A stretch of DNA of 45,440 nt from an uncultured Ferrovum sp. (lineage in GTDB: Bacteria > Pseudomonadota > Gammaproteobacteria > Burkholderiales > Ferrovaceae): the NCBI GenBank assembly GCA_903909215.1, contig CAIVUX010000022.1, positions 71,609 through 117,048 on the forward strand, given 5' to 3'. Every line of letters begins with the position of its first letter. The first letter of the stretch is position 1. The notes below the pieces were generated by a model. It made no database searches, had not been told where the DNA came from, and saw only the letters and a program-made list of their open reading frames with translations. Below are positions 17,463 to 25,928 of this stretch, one piece after another. Both the position numbers and the translations under genes were made by a program.

Positions 17463-17490
17463 CTTGAACCTTAGGGGTCAGACCCCATAT
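17463..17490 (+). promoter_or_regulatory. Sigma32 (RpoH) heat-shock promoter upstream of grpE
   Basis: CTTGAA at 17463-17468, a 14-base spacer and CCCCATAT at 17483-17490 match the sigma32 consensus (CTTGAA, about 14 bases, CCCCATNT) at every position. The spacing equals that of the E. coli dnaK P1 promoter. The -10 element is built from the end of the left arm and the ATAT spacer of a palindromic repeat. The start site would fall in the right arm, about 30 bp before the grpE ATG. Confidence 0.8.
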
Positions 17491-17503
17491 GGGGTCTGAC
17501 CCC
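17474..17503. repeat. Palindromic repeat copy 4, between hemH and grpE
   Basis: Left arm at 17474-17486, spacer ATAT, right arm at 17491-17503; both arms are perfect. It overlaps the sigma32 promoter, and its right arm would form the first bases of the grpE transcript. It could also act as a hairpin in the hrcA-hemH-grpE read-through transcript. Confidence 0.95.
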
Positions 17504-17527
17504 AAACTTTTAATTGGAGATTGTGTA

Positions 17528-18058
17528 ATGGAACCCAACACCCCCGAAAACCCGGATGCAGCCCCCGAGGCCGCCGCTATTCCAGAAATGACGTTGGAAC
17601 AGGCTTTGGCAGCCCTCAATGCAGCCGAAGAAGCGGCCCGAGAAAAAGAGGATGGTTGGTTACGTGCCAAGGCTGAAACCGAGAACGTGCGCAAGCGCGC
17701 CGCTCAAGACTTGGTCCACTCACGTAAATTTGCCGTGGAATCGTTTGGTGCCGAGCTGCTGGCTGTTATGGATAGTCTAGAAGCCGCGCTTGCAGTAAAA
17801 GAGGCCGCCCTCGACACTTATCGCAGCGGGGTAGAGCTCACAGCCCGCCAACTGACCAGTGCTTTCGAGAAATTCAACATCAGCACCATCAACCCCGTAA
17901 ACGAAAAATTTGACCCCAATCGCCATCAGGCCATTGCCAGCCTAGAAGACGCTAGCGTAGCTCCCGGCACGGTGCTATCCGTTTTGCAGCGCGGTTACGC
18001 CTTGCACGAGCGGGTTCTGCGCCCAGCCTTGGTAACAGTGTCCAAGGCCTTGGGGTAA
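17528..18058 (+). CDS. grpE: Nucleotide exchange factor GrpE
   Basis: GrpE releases ADP from DnaK and acts as a thermosensor of the chaperone system. The 176-residue product has an acidic, Ala/Pro-rich N-terminus, then a long helix (EEAAREKEDGWLRAKAETEN). The conserved middle is NVRKRAAQDLVHSRKFAVESFGAELL, and the C-terminal beta-domain has NPVNEKFDPNRHQAIASLED and VLSVLQRGYALHERVLRPALVTVSK. The frame is open further upstream into the palindromic repeat, but the ATG at 17528 is preceded by GGAGA at 17516-17520 and gives a normal N-terminus. The gene is bracketed by repeat copies 4 and 5 and driven by its own sigma32-type promoter, as well as probable read-through from hrcA-hemH. Confidence 0.96.
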   Translation: MEPNTPENPDAAPEAAAIPEMTLEQALAALNAAEEAAREKEDGWLRAKAETENVRKRAAQDLVHSRKFAVESFGAELLAVMDSLEAALAVKEAALDTYRSGVELTARQLTSAFEKFNISTINPVNEKFDPNRHQAIASLEDASVAPGTVLSVLQRGYALHERVLRPALVTVSKALG

Positions 18059-18063
18059 TCCGT

Positions 18064-18093
18064 GGGGTCAGACCCCTAGGGGGGTCTGACCCC
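18064..18093. repeat. Palindromic repeat copy 5, between grpE and dnaK
   Basis: Left arm at 18064-18076, spacer TAGG, right arm at 18081-18093; both arms are perfect. It starts 5 bp after the grpE stop and ends 14 bp before the -35 of the dnaK promoter. It may act as a transcript-end hairpin for grpE, though no T-run follows it. Confidence 0.95.
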
Positions 18094-18107
18094 AATAAAA
18101 CAGACCT

Positions 18108-18135
18108 CTTGAATTTGAGCAAAACAACCTTATTT
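18108..18135 (+). promoter_or_regulatory. Probable sigma32 (RpoH) promoter upstream of dnaK
   Basis: CTTGAA at 18108-18113 is followed by a 14-base spacer and CCTTATTT at 18128-18135. The -35 is perfect and the spacing is the same as at the grpE promoter. The -10 is weaker (CCTTATTT against CCCCATNT). It lies 42 bp before the dnaK ATG, which has a GAGGT ribosome site. Confidence 0.6.
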
Positions 18136-18176
18136 ACTGTGCATGAGAACATTTAAACTTTTTTGAGGTAGACAAC

Positions 18177-20120
18177 ATGGGCAAGATTATCGGTATTGAC
18201 TTGGGCACCACCAACTCCTGCGTTTCCGTTATGGAAAACGGCAAGCCCAAGGTGATTGAAAACGCTGAAGGCACTCGCACCACCCCCTCCATCGTGGCCT
18301 ATATGGACGACGGTGAGGTGATTGTGGGTGCGCCAGCCAAACGCCAAGCCATCACTAACCCACGCAACACCTTGTTTGCAGTGAAGCGGCTCATCGGCCG
18401 TAAGTTTGCCGAAGACATGGTGCAACGAGACATCAAGATGGTGCCATACAGCATCGTCAAGGCCGACAATGGCGATGCTTGGGTAGAAGCCCAAGGCCGC
18501 AAAATGGCGCCCCCAGAAATTTCGGCCGCGGTTCTGCAAAAAATGAAAAAAACCGCCGAAGATTACTTGGGCGAAGAAGTGACGGAAGCGGTCATTACCG
18601 TGCCCGCCTACTTTAACGACAGTCAACGGCAAGCCACCAAGGATGCAGGACGCATCGCAGGCCTTGAAGTAAAGCGCATTATTAACGAACCCACTGCAGC
18701 GGCTTTGGCCTTTGGGATGGATAAGAAAGAAGGCGACCGCAAAATTGCCGTCTATGACTTGGGCGGCGGCACCTTTGATATTTCTATTATTGAAATTGCC
18801 GAAGTGGATGGCGAGCATCAATTTGAAGTGCTCTCCACCAACGGCGACACCTTCTTGGGTGGCGAAGATTTTGATATGCGTATCATTGATTTCTTGGCCG
18901 ATGAGTTTAAGCGTGAAAACGGTCTTGATCTGCGCAAGGACGTGTTGGCCCTGCAACGCCTAAAAGAAGCAGCAGAAAAAGCCAAGATTGAGTTGTCCTC
19001 ATCGCAACAAACCGAAGTAAACCTGCCCTACATCACCGCCGATGCTTCAGGACCTAAGCATTTGGTGGTGAAGATGACGCGTGCCAAACTGGAAAGTTTG
19101 GTGGAAGAATTGATTGCCCGCACCATTGGCCCTTGCGAAATGGCCATCAAGGATGCAGGCGTGAAAATCAGCGACATTTCTGACGTTATTCTGGTGGGCG
19201 GTCAATCGCGCATGCCTAAAGTGCAAGATCGCGTGAAAGAAATCTTTGGTCGCGAACCGCGCAAAGACGTAAACCCCGATGAAGCGGTGGCCATTGGCGC
19301 CGGCATTCAAGGCGGTGTGCTGCAAGGCGATGTGAAAGACGTATTGCTGTTGGATGTGACGCCCTTGTCGCTGGGCATTGAAACTTTGGGCGGCGTGATG
19401 ACCAAGCTGATTCACAAGAACACCACTATTCCCACCAAGGCTTCGCAGGTGTTTTCTACTGCCGATGACAACCAGTCCGCCGTGACCATTCATGTGTTGC
19501 AAGGCGAGCGTGACATGTCCTCGGGCAACAAGAGCTTGGGTCAATTTAACCTCAGCGATATTCCGCCCTCACCGCGCGGCATGCCGCAAATTGAAGTGAC
19601 TTTTGATATTGATGCCAATGGTATATTGCATGTTAATGCCAAAGACAAAGCCACGGGCAAAGAAAACAAGATCACCATCAAGGCTAATTCTGGTTTGTCG
19701 GAAGGGGAAATTCAACGCATGGTGAAGGATGCAGAAGAGCATGCGGAAGAAGATAAGAAAACCTTAGAAGCGGTAAACACGCGCAACGGCTTAGAAGCCC
19801 TTATTCACAGCGTTACCAAAACACTAAAAGAACATGGCGACAAGATTACTGCAGAAGAAAAAACTAAGATTGAAGAGGCCTTGAAAGACGCAGAAGAAAC
19901 CTTAAAAGCGGATAAGCTGGAAGAGATGCCCGCCAAGACCGAAGCGCTTTCCACCGCCAGCCATGTATTGGCCGAGAAGATGTACGCCGATGCGCAAGCA
20001 GCGGCCGGCGCTGCGCAAGGGGGTGCCCATAGCGACGGAACAGCAGCTGCTGGCAGCACCCATAAAAATGAAGACAATGTTGTTGATGCTGAGTTTGAAG
20101 AAGTGAAGGACAAAAAATAA
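18177..20120 (+). CDS. dnaK: Molecular chaperone DnaK (Hsp70)
   Basis: DnaK binds exposed hydrophobic segments of unfolded proteins in an ATP-dependent cycle with DnaJ and GrpE, and it also controls sigma32 stability. The 647 residues show the ATPase motifs [15 protein letters not shown] (4-18), [15 protein letters not shown] (about 195-209) and [13 protein letters not shown]. The inter-domain linker [19 protein letters not shown] follows, then the substrate-binding domain and a lid ending in [15 protein letters not shown], close to the canonical C-terminus. Length is normal (E. coli 638). The start has GAGGT 8 bases upstream. It has its own heat-shock promoter between grpE and dnaK, and dnaJ follows after 91 bp. 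Identification is certain. Confidence 0.99.
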   Translation: MGKIIGIDLGTTNSCVSVMENGKPKVIENAEGTRTTPSIVAYMDDGEVIVGAPAKRQAITNPRNTLFAVKRLIGRKFAEDMVQRDIKMVPYSIVKADNGDAWVEAQGRKMAPPEISAAVLQKMKKTAEDYLGEEVTEAVITVPAYFNDSQRQATKDAGRIAGLEVKRIINEPTAAALAFGMDKKEGDRKIAVYDLGGGTFDISIIEIAEVDGEHQFEVLSTNGDTFLGGEDFDMRIIDFLADEFKRENGLDLRKDVLALQRLKEAAEKAKIELSSSQQTEVNLPYITADASGPKHLVVKMTRAKLESLVEELIARTIGPCEMAIKDAGVKISDISDVILVGGQSRMPKVQDRVKEIFGREPRKDVNPDEAVAIGAGIQGGVLQGDVKDVLLLDVTPLSLGIETLGGVMTKLIHKNTTIPTKASQVFSTADDNQSAVTIHVLQGERDMSSGNKSLGQFNLSDIPPSPRGMPQIEVTFDIDANGILHVNAKDKATGKENKITIKANSGLSEGEIQRMVKDAEEHAEEDKKTLEAVNTRNGLEALIHSVTKTLKEHGDKITAEEKTKIEEALKDAEETLKADKLEEMPAKTEALSTASHVLAEKMYADAQAAAGAAQGGAHSDGTAAAGSTHKNEDNVVDAEFEEVKDKK

Positions 20121-20183
20121 TCGGCATTGCCGCAACCCGGCCGGCATTCCCTTACGCGCTTAACCCGCGCCTAACGGGTTGTC

Positions 20184-20204
20184 GGCCCTTTCGCATTTCG
20201 GGCC
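20184..20204. other. Short inverted repeat in the dnaK-dnaJ gap
   Basis: GGCCC at 20184-20188 can pair with GGGCC at 20200-20204 across an 11-base loop, 8 bp before the dnaJ ATG. A second pair, AACCCG at 20162-20167 with CGGGTT at 20175-20180, lies just upstream. These could attenuate transcription or mask the dnaJ start in mRNA. Neither has a terminator T-run; the function is not shown. Confidence 0.25.
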
Positions 20205-20211
20205 TTTGATC

Positions 20212-21354
20212 ATGAGTAAACGCGACTACTACGAAGTTTTGGGGCTTAACCGGGACGCTTCTGAAGAAGAAATCAAGAAGTCATACCGCAAGCTGGCCAT
20301 GAAATACCATCCGGATCGTAATCCAGACAACGCCAAAGCCGAGGGCCAATTTAAAGAGGCTAAGGAAGCTTACGAAGTCCTTTCCGATAGCGAAAAGCGC
20401 AGCGCCTATGACCGCTTTGGTCATGCTGGTGTAGATCCTAGCCAAGGAGGCGGCCCCGGCGGCCCCGGTTTTGGGGGCGTGGGCGGCGGCTTTTCTGACG
20501 CCTTTGGTGATATTTTTGGCGATCTGTTTGGCCAAGCAGCGGGGCGCGGACGTCAAAGCGGTGGCATGTATCGCGGCGCCGACCTGCGCTATAACTTAGA
20601 AATTGGTCTGGAAGAAGCGGCACGTGGCACGGAAACACAAATTCGTATTCCAGCTATGGAAACTTGCACCACCTGTAATGGCTCGGGCGCTAAGCCGGGT
20701 ACACAGCCTGTTACCTGCGGCACCTGCGGAGGACAAGGCCAAGTGCGTATGCAACAAGGCTTCTTCTCCATTCAACAAACCTGCCCTGTTTGTCACGGGG
20801 CCGGAAAAACCATTGCCAGTCCTTGCGTGGATTGTAAAGGCGTGGGCCGCGTTAAGCGTTACAAAACACTCTCCGTTAAAATTCCTGCCGGCATCGACCA
20901 AGGCGACCGTGTCCGCTTAACAGGTGAGGGTGAGCATGGTGTGGCGGGGGGGCCGCCAGGAGATTTGTATGTGGTGGTGCAGATTCGCCCGCACAGTGTC
21001 TTCGAACGTGAAGGCTCGGATTTGCATTGCGAAATGCCCATCAGTTACGGGTTAGCGGCTTTGGGTGGCGAAATAGGCATTCCCACGCTAGACGGACAAG
21101 CCAAGCTCAAGATTCCACCCGAAACGCAAACCGGGCAAGTATTCCGCTTGCGTGGCAAAGGAATTAAAGCCTTGCGCAGCAGTGGTTATGGCGACTTAAT
21201 GTGTCATGTCACAGTAGAAACACCGGTGCATCTTACGGAGGCGCAAAAAGAATTGCTGCGTCAATTAGAAGCGTCTACGCTGGGCAGCGATACCCATAGT
21301 CCGCGCGCCAAAACCTTCATGGATAAGGTGCGAGAATTCTTTAACTCGCCGTAA
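20212..21354 (+). CDS. dnaJ: Chaperone protein DnaJ (Hsp40)
   Basis: DnaJ delivers substrates to DnaK and stimulates its ATPase. The 380 residues contain the J-domain with [10 protein letters not shown] (HPD at about 33-35), a Gly/Phe-rich linker ([23 protein letters not shown]), and the zinc domain with four CxxCxGxG modules: [24 protein letters not shown] and CVDCKGVG. The C-terminal substrate-binding domains close with [29 protein letters not shown]. The frame is open 11 codons further upstream but the ATG at 20212 gives the standard [11 protein letters not shown] start. The stop codon abuts that of cysS on the opposite strand with no space between. Class A DnaJ with all motifs intact. Confidence 0.98.
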   Translation: MSKRDYYEVLGLNRDASEEEIKKSYRKLAMKYHPDRNPDNAKAEGQFKEAKEAYEVLSDSEKRSAYDRFGHAGVDPSQGGGPGGPGFGGVGGGFSDAFGDIFGDLFGQAAGRGRQSGGMYRGADLRYNLEIGLEEAARGTETQIRIPAMETCTTCNGSGAKPGTQPVTCGTCGGQGQVRMQQGFFSIQQTCPVCHGAGKTIASPCVDCKGVGRVKRYKTLSVKIPAGIDQGDRVRLTGEGEHGVAGGPPGDLYVVVQIRPHSVFEREGSDLHCEMPISYGLAALGGEIGIPTLDGQAKLKIPPETQTGQVFRLRGKGIKALRSSGYGDLMCHVTVETPVHLTEAQKELLRQLEASTLGSDTHSPRAKTFMDKVREFFNSP

Positions 21355-22761
21355 TTAACCGCGTCGCCATGTGGTGCCCAAAGGACCGTCTTCCAGCGTC
21401 ACCCCTTCAGCCAACAGGGCATCGCGAATACGGTCTGATTCGGCAAAGTTTTTAGCCCAGCGCGCAGCCTTACGTTCAGCAATGAGTGCTTCAATACGTG
21501 CCGCATCCGCACCGCTATCGGCCAACAGGGCTTGCACACGTCCGGCCCCCTCTTGGGTCCAGCGCGTGGGGTCTTTTTCCAACAACCCCAGCACACCGCC
21601 TAAGCGAAACAATTGCGTGGCCGCCGCGTCACTGGCCGAAGAGTCGCTAAGCGCACGGTTGGCGTCACGTGCCAAACCAAACAACACCGCCACTGCCTCT
21701 GAGGTATTTAAATCGTCATCCATGGCTTCTTTAAATTGTTGCGCTGCAGGGTCGCTCCAATCAATCGCGCCAGCGGACAAATTGCGCCCGCGCAAGGCCG
21801 TATACAGCGTATTTAGAGCCTGACGGGCGTCTTCCAAATGAGCGTCCGTGTAATTGAGAGGGCTGCGATAATGTCCACGCAGCAAAAAGAAGCGCACCAC
21901 TTCTGCATCAAATACTTTCAACACATCGTCGATAGTGAAGAAGTTGCCCAGTGACTTAGACATTTTTTCATTCTGGACACGCAGAAATCCGTTGTGCATC
22001 CACACGTTTACAAATTGATGGCCATGAGCACCTTCGCTTTGCGCAATTTCATTTTCATGATGCGGAAATTGCAAGTCATGCCCGCCACCGTGAATGTCAA
22101 AATGCGCGCCTAAAAAACATTCACTCATGACCGAACATTCAATATGCCATCCCGGCCGTCCATCGCCCCACGGAGAGGGCCATGAGGGCTCGCCGGGTTT
22201 AACAGATTTCCACAATACAAAATCAAGCGGGTCTTTTTTGAAACCATCCACCGCAATACGCTCACCGGCGCGCAAATCTTCTAACGATTTGCCGGAGAGT
22301 TTTCCATAGCCTGGAAAATCGCGCACCGAGTAATACACATCCCCATTAGCGCCCGTGTACGCCAAACCGCCGGTGATCAGCGTTTCAATCATGCGGATCA
22401 TGCCCGGCACATGGTCGGTGGCGCGCGGCTCAAACGTGGGAGGCAGGACCCCCAACAAGGCTAAATCCGCATGCATGGCCTCAATCATACGATTGGTCAG
22501 CTCGCCAATGGATTCGTGGTTTTCGGCAGCGCGGGCAATGATTTTGTCATCAATATCGGTAATGTTGCGCACATAGGTGACGACGTAACCGGATATTTTT
22601 AACCAGCGAAATACCACGTCAAAGTTAACCAACATACGGGCGTGGCCCAAATGGCAGCGATCATAGACGGTCATTCCGCACACGTACATACGGACTTTTC
22701 CGGGTTCAATGCTCTGAAATGGGGCGCTGCTGCGCGTTAAAGAGTTGTACAGACTGAGCAT
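21355..22761 (-). CDS. cysS: Cysteinyl-tRNA synthetase
   Basis: CysS charges tRNA-Cys in the cytoplasm. The 468-residue product shows the class I signature [15 protein letters not shown] (HIGH-like, about residues 36-50) and KMSKSLGN (about 268-275). The zinc ligands are Cys28 in YVCGMTVYD, the Cys in HIECSVMS, and the His pair in [15 protein letters not shown]. The C-terminal helical domain ends in [13 protein letters not shown], typical of the family. Length is normal. It converges on dnaJ with directly abutting stop codons and diverges from the TPR protein gene. The cysS-TPR-ppiB-lpxH neighbourhood is typical of Betaproteobacteria. Confidence 0.98.
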   Translation of the reverse strand: MLSLYNSLTRSSAPFQSIEPGKVRMYVCGMTVYDRCHLGHARMLVNFDVVFRWLKISGYVVTYVRNITDIDDKIIARAAENHESIGELTNRMIEAMHADLALLGVLPPTFEPRATDHVPGMIRMIETLITGGLAYTGANGDVYYSVRDFPGYGKLSGKSLEDLRAGERIAVDGFKKDPLDFVLWKSVKPGEPSWPSPWGDGRPGWHIECSVMSECFLGAHFDIHGGGHDLQFPHHENEIAQSEGAHGHQFVNVWMHNGFLRVQNEKMSKSLGNFFTIDDVLKVFDAEVVRFFLLRGHYRSPLNYTDAHLEDARQALNTLYTALRGRNLSAGAIDWSDPAAQQFKEAMDDDLNTSEAVAVLFGLARDANRALSDSSASDAAATQLFRLGGVLGLLEKDPTRWTQEGAGRVQALLADSGADAARIEALIAERKAARWAKNFAESDRIRDALLAEGVTLEDGPLGTTWRRG

Positions 22762-22803
22762 GGGTTTAATAGGCGCCCCTCCAAGTTAACCTGAAAACAG
22801 GGC

Positions 22804-22833
22804 TTGGAATGTGACGCAGTTTGTTGATATAAT
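22804..22833 (+). promoter_or_regulatory. Sigma70-like promoter upstream of the TPR protein gene
   Basis: TTGGAA at 22804-22809 and a perfect TATAAT at 22828-22833, separated by 18 bases, lie 43 bp before the start codon of the TPR gene. The 114-bp gap between cysS and this gene is A+T-rich around the -10. The match is good for the -10 and moderate for the -35. Confidence 0.5.
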
Positions 22834-22875
22834 TAAAAAATATGGCAATAAAACAATCTAAGAGTATATCACGAT

Positions 22876-23493
22876 ATGGTTTTTAGCCTCTCGCGTTGCG
22901 GTCACGCTTTAACATTTTGGGTGATTTTGTTTCCCTTAGCCACTTGGGCCGCTGAGCCCGTCCCTACCCCTACGGATCCGCCCATTGATGCGGCTCCGCT
23001 AGCAATCACCCCTGTGGCCACCCCAAGCAACGTAGTCACCGCCCAACCCATGGCTACAGACGTGGCAGCGGCTAGCGTTAAAAGTATTCAGAAGCTCTAT
23101 AACGACGGCAAAACCCAAGAGGCTTTGGCAGCGGCCAACCAATTCTTAGAACAGAACCCCCGTAATGGTGGCGTGGCTTTTATAAAAGCCCAGGCACTAA
23201 CTCAATTAGGTCGGGTCGATGATGCCATTGCAGTCCTTGAGGCCCTCATTGAAAGCTTCCCTGAAATGGCGGCACCTTACAATAATTTGGCTGTGCTCTA
23301 TGCCAGCCAAGGGCGCTTGGATGATGCCCGTAAAACATTAGAAACCGCCTTGCTGGTACAGCCCAATTACGCCACCGCATATGAAAACTTAGGCGATCTA
23401 TATCGCGCCATGGCGCGTCAAGCCTACGACAGCGCCTTAAAGCTAGACAGCACCAACACCGCATTAAAAACCAAAGCAGAAAAAGTCAATTAA
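22876..23493 (+). CDS. Secreted tetratricopeptide-repeat protein
   Basis: The 205-residue product begins with a signal peptide (hydrophobic [14 protein letters not shown] at about 13-26; likely cleavage before EPVP). A Pro/Thr/Ala-rich spacer follows to about residue 65. Then come three TPR-like units: [20 protein letters not shown], then [20 protein letters not shown], and [20 protein letters not shown]. Last comes [27 protein letters not shown]. TPRs mediate protein-protein contacts; no catalytic motif is present. It probably acts in the periplasm, but its partner is unknown. It lies 11 bp upstream of ppiB and is likely co-transcribed with ppiB and lpxH. The same placement, before one or two cyclophilin genes, is familiar in Betaproteobacteria. 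Confidence 0.8.
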   Translation: MVFSLSRCGHALTFWVILFPLATWAAEPVPTPTDPPIDAAPLAITPVATPSNVVTAQPMATDVAAASVKSIQKLYNDGKTQEALAAANQFLEQNPRNGGVAFIKAQALTQLGRVDDAIAVLEALIESFPEMAAPYNNLAVLYASQGRLDDARKTLETALLVQPNYATAYENLGDLYRAMARQAYDSALKLDSTNTALKTKAEKVN

Positions 23494-23504
23494 CAGGAGA
23501 AATC

Positions 23505-23996
23505 ATGGTCCGTCTTAAAACCAATATGGGTGATCTGGTACTAGAACTAAACGCTGAAAAAGCACCCGCAACCGTTGCCAACTTTTTAGAATATGTGGCT
23601 TCAGGTTTTTATAACAACACCATTTTTCATCGGGTGATTGATGGCTTCATGATTCAAGGCGGTGGTTTTGAGCCCGGCATGAAGCAGAAGAGTACGCGCG
23701 AGCAAATCGAGAATGAAGCAGCCAATGGTTTAACCAATGATCTCTACACCATCGCCATGGCGCGCACTTCTAACCCTCATTCTGCCACCGCACAATTCTT
23801 TATTAACATTAAGAAAAATGATTTTTTGAATTTTCGCAGCGCCAGCCCTGATGGTTTTGGTTACTGCGTATTTGGAAAAGTTGTGGAAGGGCAAGATGTG
23901 TTGGATAAAATTAGAGCGTTACCCACTGGCAACCGCGCAGGGCACTCCGATGTTCCTACCACAGATGTGGTCATCGAAAGCGCTACCCTGGTCTGA
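23505..23996 (+). CDS. ppiB: Peptidyl-prolyl cis-trans isomerase, cyclophilin type (cytoplasmic)
   Basis: Cyclophilins catalyse proline isomerisation during folding. The 163-residue product has no signal peptide, which fits the cytoplasmic PpiB. Active-site segments are [15 protein letters not shown] (about residues 42-56), [17 protein letters not shown] (about 84-100) and [17 protein letters not shown]. The start has an AGGAG ribosome site 6 bases upstream. It sits 11 bp after the TPR gene and 6 bp before the lpxH start. In many Betaproteobacteria this locus carries a second, periplasmic cyclophilin (ppiA) just upstream; here there is only one. Confidence 0.95.
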   Translation: MVRLKTNMGDLVLELNAEKAPATVANFLEYVASGFYNNTIFHRVIDGFMIQGGGFEPGMKQKSTREQIENEAANGLTNDLYTIAMARTSNPHSATAQFFINIKKNDFLNFRSASPDGFGYCVFGKVVEGQDVLDKIRALPTGNRAGHSDVPTTDVVIESATLV

Positions 23997-24002
23997 GGTT
24001 CC

Positions 24003-24731
24003 GTGCCCCACGCGCTCTTCATTTCCGACCTGCATTTAAGCGAAGAAACCCCAACCACGCGCAAGCGTTTTCTGGAGTTTCTAAGCGGTCCTGCACGCGA
24101 GGCTGAAGCGCTTTACATCTTAGGCGATCTGTTTGAATTCTGGGTGGGTGACGATGACATCCCCACCCCTTTTAACCGTAAAATTGTCGACGCCCTTGCC
24201 GCACTCTCCGCATCGGGAACAGCCTTGTTTATTATGCACGGCAACCGTGATTTCTTATTGGGAACCGCCTTTGCTAGCGCCTGTAGAGCCACATTATTAA
24301 CCGACCCCACGGAATTGACGCTGTACGACACCCACACTGTTCTGTGTCACGGGGACACGCTGTGCACCGGGGACACGGCCTATATGACCTACCGCAAACA
24401 AGTGCGCAGCAGTGCATGGCAAAGGCAGGTGTTGGCCCTACCTTTGGAAGAACGCCATAAAATGGCACGCGAAGCCACCGACATGAGCAGTAAAGCGAAG
24501 AAAGGCAAAAGCGCAGAAATTATGGATGTGGCACTGCACACGGTAACCGACTTACTGCGTAAGTATGAATTCCCGCGCCTCATTCATGGCCACACCCATC
24601 GACCAGCACGTCATGTGTATCATTTAGACGATCACAGCTGTGAGCGTTGGGTACTTACCGATTGGACGGCTACTCGTGCGGGATATCTGTACTGCGACTC
24701 TGAGGGGTGTCGCGCTATTCCACTGCCCTAA
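24003..24731 (+). CDS. lpxH: UDP-2,3-diacylglucosamine diphosphatase
   Basis: LpxH hydrolyses UDP-2,3-diacylglucosamine to lipid X, the fourth step of lipid A synthesis, at the inner face of the inner membrane. The 242-residue product is a calcineurin-like phosphoesterase with the full metal-binding set: FISDLHLSEETP (D and H, about 6-17), YILGDLFEFWVGDDD (about 37-51), MHGNRDFLLG (about 78-87), LCHGDTLCTGD (about 112-122) and LIHGHTHRPARH (about 195-206). The start is GTG, supported by GAGGT just before it, which overlaps the end of ppiB. The stop overlaps the metZ stop by four bases (CTAA). All family motifs are intact. Confidence 0.97.
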   Translation: MPHALFISDLHLSEETPTTRKRFLEFLSGPAREAEALYILGDLFEFWVGDDDIPTPFNRKIVDALAALSASGTALFIMHGNRDFLLGTAFASACRATLLTDPTELTLYDTHTVLCHGDTLCTGDTAYMTYRKQVRSSAWQRQVLALPLEERHKMAREATDMSSKAKKGKSAEIMDVALHTVTDLLRKYEFPRLIHGHTHRPARHVYHLDDHSCERWVLTDWTATRAGYLYCDSEGCRAIPLP

Positions 24732-25900
24732 TCCAAACCGCGCGCCAAATCATGCTGCAGGTCTGCCAAAGATTCCAGCCCCACTGAAACACGAACCATT
24801 TCAGGGCCAATACCCGCTGCCATGCGCACCTCATCAGACAAGCGTCCATGAGTGGTCGTGGCCGGATGGGTGATGGTGGTTTTGGTATCGCCCAAGTTAG
24901 CGGTAATCGAAATCACTTTTGTGGAATCAATCACCTGCCAAGCCTTCTTCTGCCCGCCTTTCACATTAAAGGCGACCATAGCACCGCCGCCGCTTTGCTG
25001 ACGCTGGGCCAACTCATGTTGCGGGTGTGATTTTAGCCCGGGATAAACTACACGCGACACTGAGGGGTGTTGTTCTAACCAAGAAGCCAGGGCTAATGCC
25101 GTGGCGCTTTGCGCATCCATACGAATGCGTAAGGTTTCCAGCCCTTTTAACAGCACCCAAGCATTAAAAGCGCTTAGGGTGGGGCCCGCGGTTCTCAAGA
25201 AATGTGCGATGCCCTCCCCTAATAGGGCTTGCGAACCCACAATAGCGCCACCCAATACACGCCCTTGTCCGTCTAAATATTTGGTAGCGGAATGAATCAC
25301 GATGTCTGCGCCCAGATCAAGTGGACGTTGCAAAATAGGCGTGCAGAAACAATTATCTACCACCAACGTGGCTTTCGCGGCATGGGCCATGTGCGATAAC
25401 GCTTTAATGTCCACCAACTCCATAGTGGGGTTGGACGGTGTTTCCAAATAAAACATACGCGTGTTGGGGCGCACCGCCGCTTCCCAAGCCTTCAGGTCAC
25501 TTAAGGCCACAAACGATGTTTCCACACCAAAGCGCGCCATGATGTTGGCAAACAATTGCACCGATGCACCAAAAATACTATGCGAGGTGACGATATGATC
25601 GCCCGCCTTTAAAAGCCCCATGACAGTGGTCAGAATAGCGGACATGCCGCTGGCGGTGGCGATGCAGGACTCACCACCTTCTAAGGCCGCCAAGCGTTCT
25701 TGAAAAGCGGTTACGGTGGGGTTGGTGAAGCGCGAGTAAATATTGCCCGGTTCGCGGTTGGCAAAGCGCTCTGCCGCCTGTTGGGCATTGTTGAACACAT
25801 AACTTGAGGTGAGGTAAAGCGCCTCAGAATGCTCGTTGAACTGACTGCGATGAATACCGGCCCGAACGGCCAAAGTATCCAGATCTAATTTATCTGTCAT
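24728..25900 (-). CDS. metZ: O-succinylhomoserine sulfhydrylase
   Basis: MetZ makes homocysteine directly from O-succinylhomoserine and sulphide, a PLP-dependent step in methionine synthesis that bypasses cystathionine. The 390-residue product has the Cys/Met-metabolism PLP fold: YSRFTNPTVTAFQERLAALEGGE, GMSAILTTVMGLL, YLETPSNPTMELVDI, VVDNCFCTPILQRPL and the PLP lysine in IHSATKYLDGQGRVLGG. The ATG at 25900, preceded by AGGT, gives MTDKLDLDTLAVRAGIH; an upstream TTG eight codons earlier is less likely. Its position after purF matches the metZ position in other Betaproteobacteria and supports MetZ over MetB. The stop overlaps that of lpxH. It is the last gene of a long minus-strand run. Confidence 0.92.
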   Translation of the reverse strand: MTDKLDLDTLAVRAGIHRSQFNEHSEALYLTSSYVFNNAQQAAERFANREPGNIYSRFTNPTVTAFQERLAALEGGESCIATASGMSAILTTVMGLLKAGDHIVTSHSIFGASVQLFANIMARFGVETSFVALSDLKAWEAAVRPNTRMFYLETPSNPTMELVDIKALSHMAHAAKATLVVDNCFCTPILQRPLDLGADIVIHSATKYLDGQGRVLGGAIVGSQALLGEGIAHFLRTAGPTLSAFNAWVLLKGLETLRIRMDAQSATALALASWLEQHPSVSRVVYPGLKSHPQHELAQRQQSGGGAMVAFNVKGGQKKAWQVIDSTKVISITANLGDTKTTITHPATTTHGRLSDEVRMAAGIGPEMVRVSVGLESLADLQHDLARGLD

Positions 25901-25928
25901 GGTGAATACCTGGTAAAAAAACAATTCA

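Noticed and set aside
17489-17527. An N-terminal extension of GrpE starting in the repeat (MGSDPKLLIGDCV...)
   Set aside because: The ATG at 17528 has a proper ribosome site and a normal GrpE N-terminus; the extension would start inside the predicted transcript start region.
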